NCBI GenBank assembly: GCA_017893485.1
Contig: CM030366.1
Span: 49,183,896 to 49,247,895, forward strand
Direction of reading: 5' to 3'
DNA: 64,000 nt
Source: Hemerocallis citrina
Lineage: Eukaryota > Streptophyta > Magnoliopsida > Asparagales > Asphodelaceae
Shown: one piece after another, positions 59,585 through 64,000 of the stretch
Layout of the letters: every line of letters starts with the position of its first letter
How positions within the stretch are numbered: the stretch's first letter is position 1
Notes under the pieces: generated by a model
Seen by the model: only the letters and a program-made list of their open reading frames with translations
Told to the model about the DNA's origin: nothing
Databases searched by the model: none
Made by a program: the position numbers and the translations under genes

Positions 59585-61624
59585 TTATGTGAAGGAGCGC
59601 TTGTATAGGATGTCCTCGATAAGTGTGTATCGCTCTGCTCGGGTTCTCACTCGGCGAGCTTCATTAGGGTCTTCGGGGAGGAGCCCATCCCTTAGGAATT
59701 CTACCAGGGATTTCATCCAATTATCTTGAAGCAGGATAGGTAGGGACTCCATCGAGTCGGAAGTTTCATCCTCTATACTTGCCTTCAGGAGCACCTTGAT
59801 CAAGACGGTCTGCTCTAGACCTTAGAGGGAGGAGGAGGCTAGCTTGGAGAGGGCATCGGCTTGGGAATTCTCTTCTCGGGGGATTTGCTGGATGAGAGCT
59901 TCTTCAAATAGGGCCATGAGATTCCTAACCTTGGCTAGGTACTTAACCATTCAGTCATCTTGTACCTCATACTCGCCTAGGACCTGATTTACGACCAGGT
60001 GAGAGTCGCTAAAGATCCGGAGGCGCTGCGCCCCTACCTTGCGAGCCATTCCGAGGCCGGCTATGAGTGCTTCATATTCTGCGTCATTGTTAGAGGCTTT
60101 GAAGTTGATGCGGAGGGAGTATTGGAGGACGAAATCATCTGGGCCGGCCAGAATGACCCCAGCTCCGCTTCCCTCGTTACAAGAGGATCCATCTACGTAA
60201 ACCGACCAGACCGGCGGTCCCTTCAATGCTTGGCTGACCTCGGGGATGGTACTCTCGATGATGAATTCAGCTAAGGCCTGAGCCTTGATTGCGGTCCGAG
60301 GTTGGTAGGTTATATCATACTGGCTCAGCTCGATTGACCATTTCATGAGACGACCGGAAATCTCCGGCTTGTGGAGGACTTGCTTCAACGGTTGATCGGT
60401 AAGAACAATCATCGAGTGGGACTGAAAATATGGGCGAAGCTTCCTTGCGGCCATGACTAAGGCATATGCCATCTTCTCTATCTTTGGGCAGCAAAGCTCG
60501 GCATCCCGAAGTACCTTGCTCACATAATAGATGGGCTTTTGTGTCTTATCTTCTTCCCTCACGAGAATAGCGCTGAGGGTTTGCTCTGAGGCGGCTAAGT
60601 AGAGGTAGAGGGTTTTCCCTGGAACATGTTTGCTAAGAAGAGGAGGATTGACTAGGTAAGCCTTTAGCTGGTCGAATGAATCTTGTTGCTGCTGACCCCA
60701 CTCGAAACCTTTAGCCCCCCTGAGAGCTTTGAAGAAGGGAAGACACTTCTCCCCTGACTTGGAAAGGAAACGCCCTATGGCTGTAAGGCGACCTGTTAGC
60801 TTTTGGACCTTTTTAACATTCTTCGGGGGAGCCATGTCCAATATGGCCTTAATCTTCTCGGGGTTGGCTTCGATTCCTCTCTGGCTGACCATGAAGCCTA
60901 GGAATTTTCCCGACGAGACCCCGAACGCACACTTGTTCGGGTTGAGCCTCATTTCATGTTTCCTTAGTACATCGAACGCCTCCTGTAGGTCAGTGACGTG
61001 ATCGGCTCCACGGATGCGCTTAACAAGCATGTCATCGACATACACCTCCATATTACGGCCGATCTGGTTTTGGAATACCTTGTTGACGAGACGTTGATAG
61101 GTGGCACCTGCGTTCTTCAACTCGAAAGGTATTACTCTGTAGCAGTAGAGGCCCTGATCGGTAACAAAGTAAGTCTTCGGGATATCCGGGGGAAACATAC
61201 GAATCTGATTGTAGCCTGAGAAGGCGTCCATGAAGCTGAGGAGTTCATGGCCCGAAGTGGCATCAATCAAAGTATCGATACTTGGAAGAGGGAATGGATC
61301 TTTGGGGCATGCCTTGTTGAGGTCGGTAAAGTCGATACAAATCCTCCAGGTCCCATTGGAATTCTTTACCATTACTACATTCTAGAGCCATTCGGGATAA
61401 TTTACCTCTTGTATGAACCGAGCCTTCAAGAGTTTGTCCACCTCCTCTTTTATGGCTTGCCGGCGCTCGGGAGCGAACTTGCGCCTCTTCTGTTGGACCG
61501 GTTTGGACCCCGGAGCGATGCTGAGGTGGTGGACTAAAAGCTCTTTGGAAATTCCGGGCATGTCTGCGGCCGACCAAGCAAAGAGGTCGTGGTTCCTACG
61601 GATGCATGGACTATGTCGGAGCAT
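59585..61624 (-). pseudogene. Tat reverse transcriptase, RNase H and second (archaeal-type) RNase H
   Basis: Minus strand, one frame: SKPVQQKRRKFAPERRQAIK, then WRICIDFTDLNKACPKDPFP, MDAFSGYNQIRM and the catalytic NMEVYVDDMLVK. The gypsy RNase H follows (LYLYLAASEQTLSAILVREE, then RKLRPYFQSHSMIVLTDQPL). After a connector comes a second RNase H: VWSVYVDGSSCNEGSGAGVI, NNDAEYEALIAGLGMARKVG, LRIFSDSHLVVNQV. Two RNase H domains mark the Tat clade. Stops at 61382-61384, 59951-59953, 59822-59824 and 59585-59587. One RNase H position reads LAAS where an acidic residue is usual. Confidence 0.93.
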
Positions 61625-62175
61625 AGGGCAGATTGGAGGGTCTTGCTAACAAAGAACTTTCGGCTCGGATCCTGCACAAAGAAGAGCACTTCCTCCAATT
61701 CATCCACCGACTCTGACGTTGGTCGGACATTCTCTTGAGGTATTTCAAGTGTTTCGAAGGAGAGGACCGGACCCCCTGTTGAAGTCATATAGCACTTGCG
61801 GGCTATCTCTTGACTGCCTTTTACTTCCCTTACCCCTGCCCGGGTGGGGAATTTCATCTTGAGGTGATATGCCGAAGGAACGGCTTCTAGGGCAGCTAGG
61901 CCGGGTCGGCCCAAAATGACATTGTAAGCTGCAGGGACATCCACGACCATAAAGTCCATCGACTCCGTTCGGGTAGTAGGAGTTTTGCCAGCAGTTACGT
62001 CGAGGGTGATCACCCCTTTAATAGTCATTGGCACTCCCGTGAACCCATGGAGTGTGTAGCCGGCGGGCTTAAGTCTATCCCGGGATAGTTTGAGGCCTTT
62101 GAAAGCGGCGAGGAAGAGGATGTTAACGAAGCTGCCATTGTCCACCAGAATCCTCTCCACTTTAAAGTTCGCCAT
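61534..62175 (-). pseudogene. Tat aspartic protease
   Basis: Minus-strand frame differing from RT. ERILVDNGSFVNILFL holds the active-site region, where Tat elements have D-x-G-S rather than the common DSG/DTG, followed by AYNVILGRPGLAALEAVPSA (flap and second conserved Gly region). A frame change near 61590 is needed to enter RT. The protease would process the polyprotein inside virus-like particles. Confidence 0.82.
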
Positions 62176-62211
62176 AGAGAGGTTGATGACAAGCGCGTCA
62201 CAATGGGGGGT

Positions 62212-63964
62212 TCAGACACCCTCAACGTCTTCATCTGAGAATGTGACAGGCACTCTGAGGCCTTTAGGAGGAGGTGTGGCACGAACCGAGTTAACTTCCC
62301 TTATAAACGCTTTTCGAGAGGAGTTGGAGGAGCCCCCCATTGGGCCCCCGTGAATGAGGTGTAGGACACACTCCTCTTTAAATTCGGGCATTTCATCGCG
62401 TTCAGGATGCTTGTTAGCCCCCCGAGGTGGGGAAGGAAGATCGGCTCGGTCCTTTCTCACGAACTTGGTCAGTTGCCCCCTCTGGATGAGGGCTTCTATC
62501 TCATTTTTCAGGGCCCGACAATCATTGGTATCGTGGCCATGGTCCCGATGATAGCGGCACCACTTCTCTTTGTCCCTCTTTTTGCCGGGGGTGTTCATTT
62601 TTGGCGCAGGAGGTATCACCCCCTCCTTCTTAACTTCCATGATAATTGTGGAGATGTTGGCGTTAAGAGGAGTAAACTTTTCAAATCTGGAAGGAGGTCG
62701 GTGCTGTCCACCATTATCCTTCTGGAGCTTCTTGGCCCCTTCCTCTTCTGTTCCCTTTCTCTTGGACCCAGAGGAAGGCCCCTCCAAGTTAGGGGCGGTG
62801 CTCAGCTTCCTCGGCCCGAATATACTCTTCGCTCCGGAGGAGGAGGTCAGAGAAGTTCTGTGGGGGCTTCTTGGCGAGGGAGGAGCAGAGGCTGGAGTTG
62901 AGGACATTGGATTGGAATGCTGCTGCAGAGACCGACTGGTCGAGAGATGATATGAACCTGGCTTCCGCTGTGAACCATTTCACATAGTCTCTCAACTTCT
63001 CACCCTTCTTCTGGTTGAGGTAGAGTAGCGAAATGCTGGTCTTCTCAGTTCGGTGGCTACTCACGAAGTGGGTGACGAAGAGGGTCTCAAATTGCTCGAA
63101 GGAGAATATTGAGGATGGGGCAAGGCGAGAGTACCATTCTCGAGCCGGACCCTTGAGAGTAGTGGGGAAGGTCTTGCACAGCAGAGCATCGGAAGCTTGA
63201 TGGATGAGCATGAGGGTCTTAAAGCTTTCGATGTGATCGACGGGGTCAGACTCCCCGGAATAAGTCTCGAATTGAGGAGGTTTAAAGCCAATTGGTACGG
63301 GTGCCTCCATTATGGTTCGGGAAAAAGGAGGTCGACTAGGGCGAAGGGTCCTTCCTCTAAGCTCTTCTTCTCTGTCTAACTGACCCAAGCGCCTCTCCAT
63401 TTCGTGGAGACGGCGGTAGACAGCGTCATCTCTTCGACGGTAACCAACAGAGCCTCTAGACTCGTCTTCGTACGAGGGAGAGCGGGGGCTACGACGAAGG
63501 TAGCTCCTGGAGCGGCAAGGACTAGGAATGTGTTGGGGGTTGCTAGGAGCTGGGGGAGGAGTTAGGGACCGTCGGCGAGGACTTCGGACCGGAGGAGGAG
63601 TGGGAATCCTCAGAGCATTGGTGTTGTTGCGGCAGAGATTGAGAGCTTGTAGGATGGTTACTTGGAATTGCTGGAACTCAGCACGAGTGATGGGTGCCTC
63701 ATCGTTCCTCAGATGTTGCCGACCTGCGGGTGAATGGGGTCTTCTTCTGTGATGCTCGGGGGACTCTCTTCGCCCTCTTCGGGTAGGGGACCTTCCGTAG
63801 TCTCGGCAGTGAGGAGATCGCTCATCCGGACGTTGTTGGCGGGAGGCTCCCTCTCGGGCCCGCTTTTCATCCAGACGGCGGCGAAGATCCTCATCCTTCT
63901 GCCGATTGAGGATGGTGTTGCAAAGATCGGAAGCTCGGGGATTGTGAGAGGCCATAGAATCCAT
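62212..63964 (-). pseudogene. Tat gag
   Basis: Minus strand. ATG 63964 (MDSMASHNPRASDLCN; an upstream start is possible because the frame stays open to the window edge). Arg/Pro/Ser-rich N-part, then the retrotransposon gag domain GFKPPQFETYSGESDPVDHI, KTFPTTLKGPAREWYSRLAP and FEQFETLFVTHFVSSHR, KKGEKLRDYVKWF. A frameshift near 62830 separates it from the Lys-rich nucleocapsid part with zinc knuckle WCRYHRDHGHDTNDCRALK (about 62500-62560). It ends at a stop 62212-62214, and the frame continues to the protease. Forms the particle shell and binds RNA. Confidence 0.88.
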
Positions 63965-64000
63965 AGAGGCATTGTGTATTGAGACGTGGTCCTGATGGAA

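Larger units (their letters stand above)
50335..64000 (-). mobile_element. Tat-lineage Ty3/gypsy element (3' LTR to gag; 5' LTR outside window)
   Basis: On the minus strand: gag, protease, RT, RNase H, second RNase H, integrase, 115-bp array, antisense ORF region (plus strand), 250-bp array, polypurine tract, 3' LTR. The second RNase H and the antisense ORF after pol are marks of the Tat clade. The element is GC-richer than its surroundings. It inserted into copia integrase; GATAC (50330-50334) is the expected duplication. The coding part has 7 stops and at least 2 frameshifts. Confidence 0.9.

Noticed and set aside
1..64000. tRNA, rRNA or other structured RNA genes
   Set aside because: No cloverleaf or rRNA-like stretch was recognised; the only tRNA-related sequence is the primer site at 2754-2767.

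Overview
The window is plant nuclear DNA that consists almost entirely of transposable elements. I found no host gene. The evidence for a plant (angiosperm) is the set of families present: a chromodomain Ty3/gypsy element of Tekay/Del type, a Tat-lineage gypsy element with two RNase H domains and an antisense extra ORF, a Sirevirus-type Ty1/copia element, a Mutator-like (MULE) transposase, a PIF/Harbinger transposase with its Myb-like partner, a small Helitron, and a TRIM-like miniature LTR element. I cannot name the species. All coding regions carry stops or frameshifts, so they are annotated as pseudogenes.

Left part (1-9295). A minus-oriented LTR ('W') enters from the left and carries a complete 1.3-kb TRIM-like element (1994-3300) with a TAGGC target duplication. 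W interrupts the pol of a Tekay-type element ('A'). The RNase H, integrase and chromodomain of A follow (3480-5608), and then its 3.3-kb 3' LTR (5706-8995). A in turn cuts a NAM/Myb-like TE ORF (8996-9295, minus).

Middle left (9.4-20.5 kb). This is a decayed PIF/Harbinger element with a Myb/SANT ORF and a DDE transposase. It is split by Tekay solo LTR B (13358-16528, TSD AATTC). It also holds a field of ~335-bp repeats, one of them inverted. A small hairpin cluster follows at 20.6-20.8 kb.

Middle (21.3-39.1 kb). One MULE transposase (minus) is split by a 15.6-kb nest, 22605-38166, flanked by ATTTG. The nest is LTR X, which contains Tekay solo LTR C (TSD GTTTC) and LTR D. D contains Tekay solo LTR E (TSD CCTGA), and E contains a 540-bp Helitron.

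Right (39.1-64 kb). LTR V enters the N-terminal part of the same MULE. Tekay LTR F sits in V, and a Sirevirus copia element (minus) sits in F. The copia element was hit by Tekay solo LTR G (46152-50181, TSD TTAAA), which itself carries a Tat solo LTR (TSD TCGTG). The copia element was hit again at 50335 by a GC-richer Tat element (minus), which runs out of the window with 3' LTR, two tandem arrays, a spliced antisense ORF region, integrase, RT/dual RNase H, protease and gag. If V, copia and Tat all close beyond position 64000, everything from 21.3 kb onward lies inside one MULE.

The most interesting signal is in the Tekay LTRs. All five copies that reach that far share an AAG|GCAAGT motif downstream of the promoter (a GC-type splice donor), and four keep an acceptor-like ..AG at a matching position 1.7-2.2 kb later. 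This looks like a leader intron located inside the LTR. Inside this putative intron is a conserved block followed by a different short tandem repeat in each copy. A second LTR family (W, X, D) has GT donors at the equivalent place.
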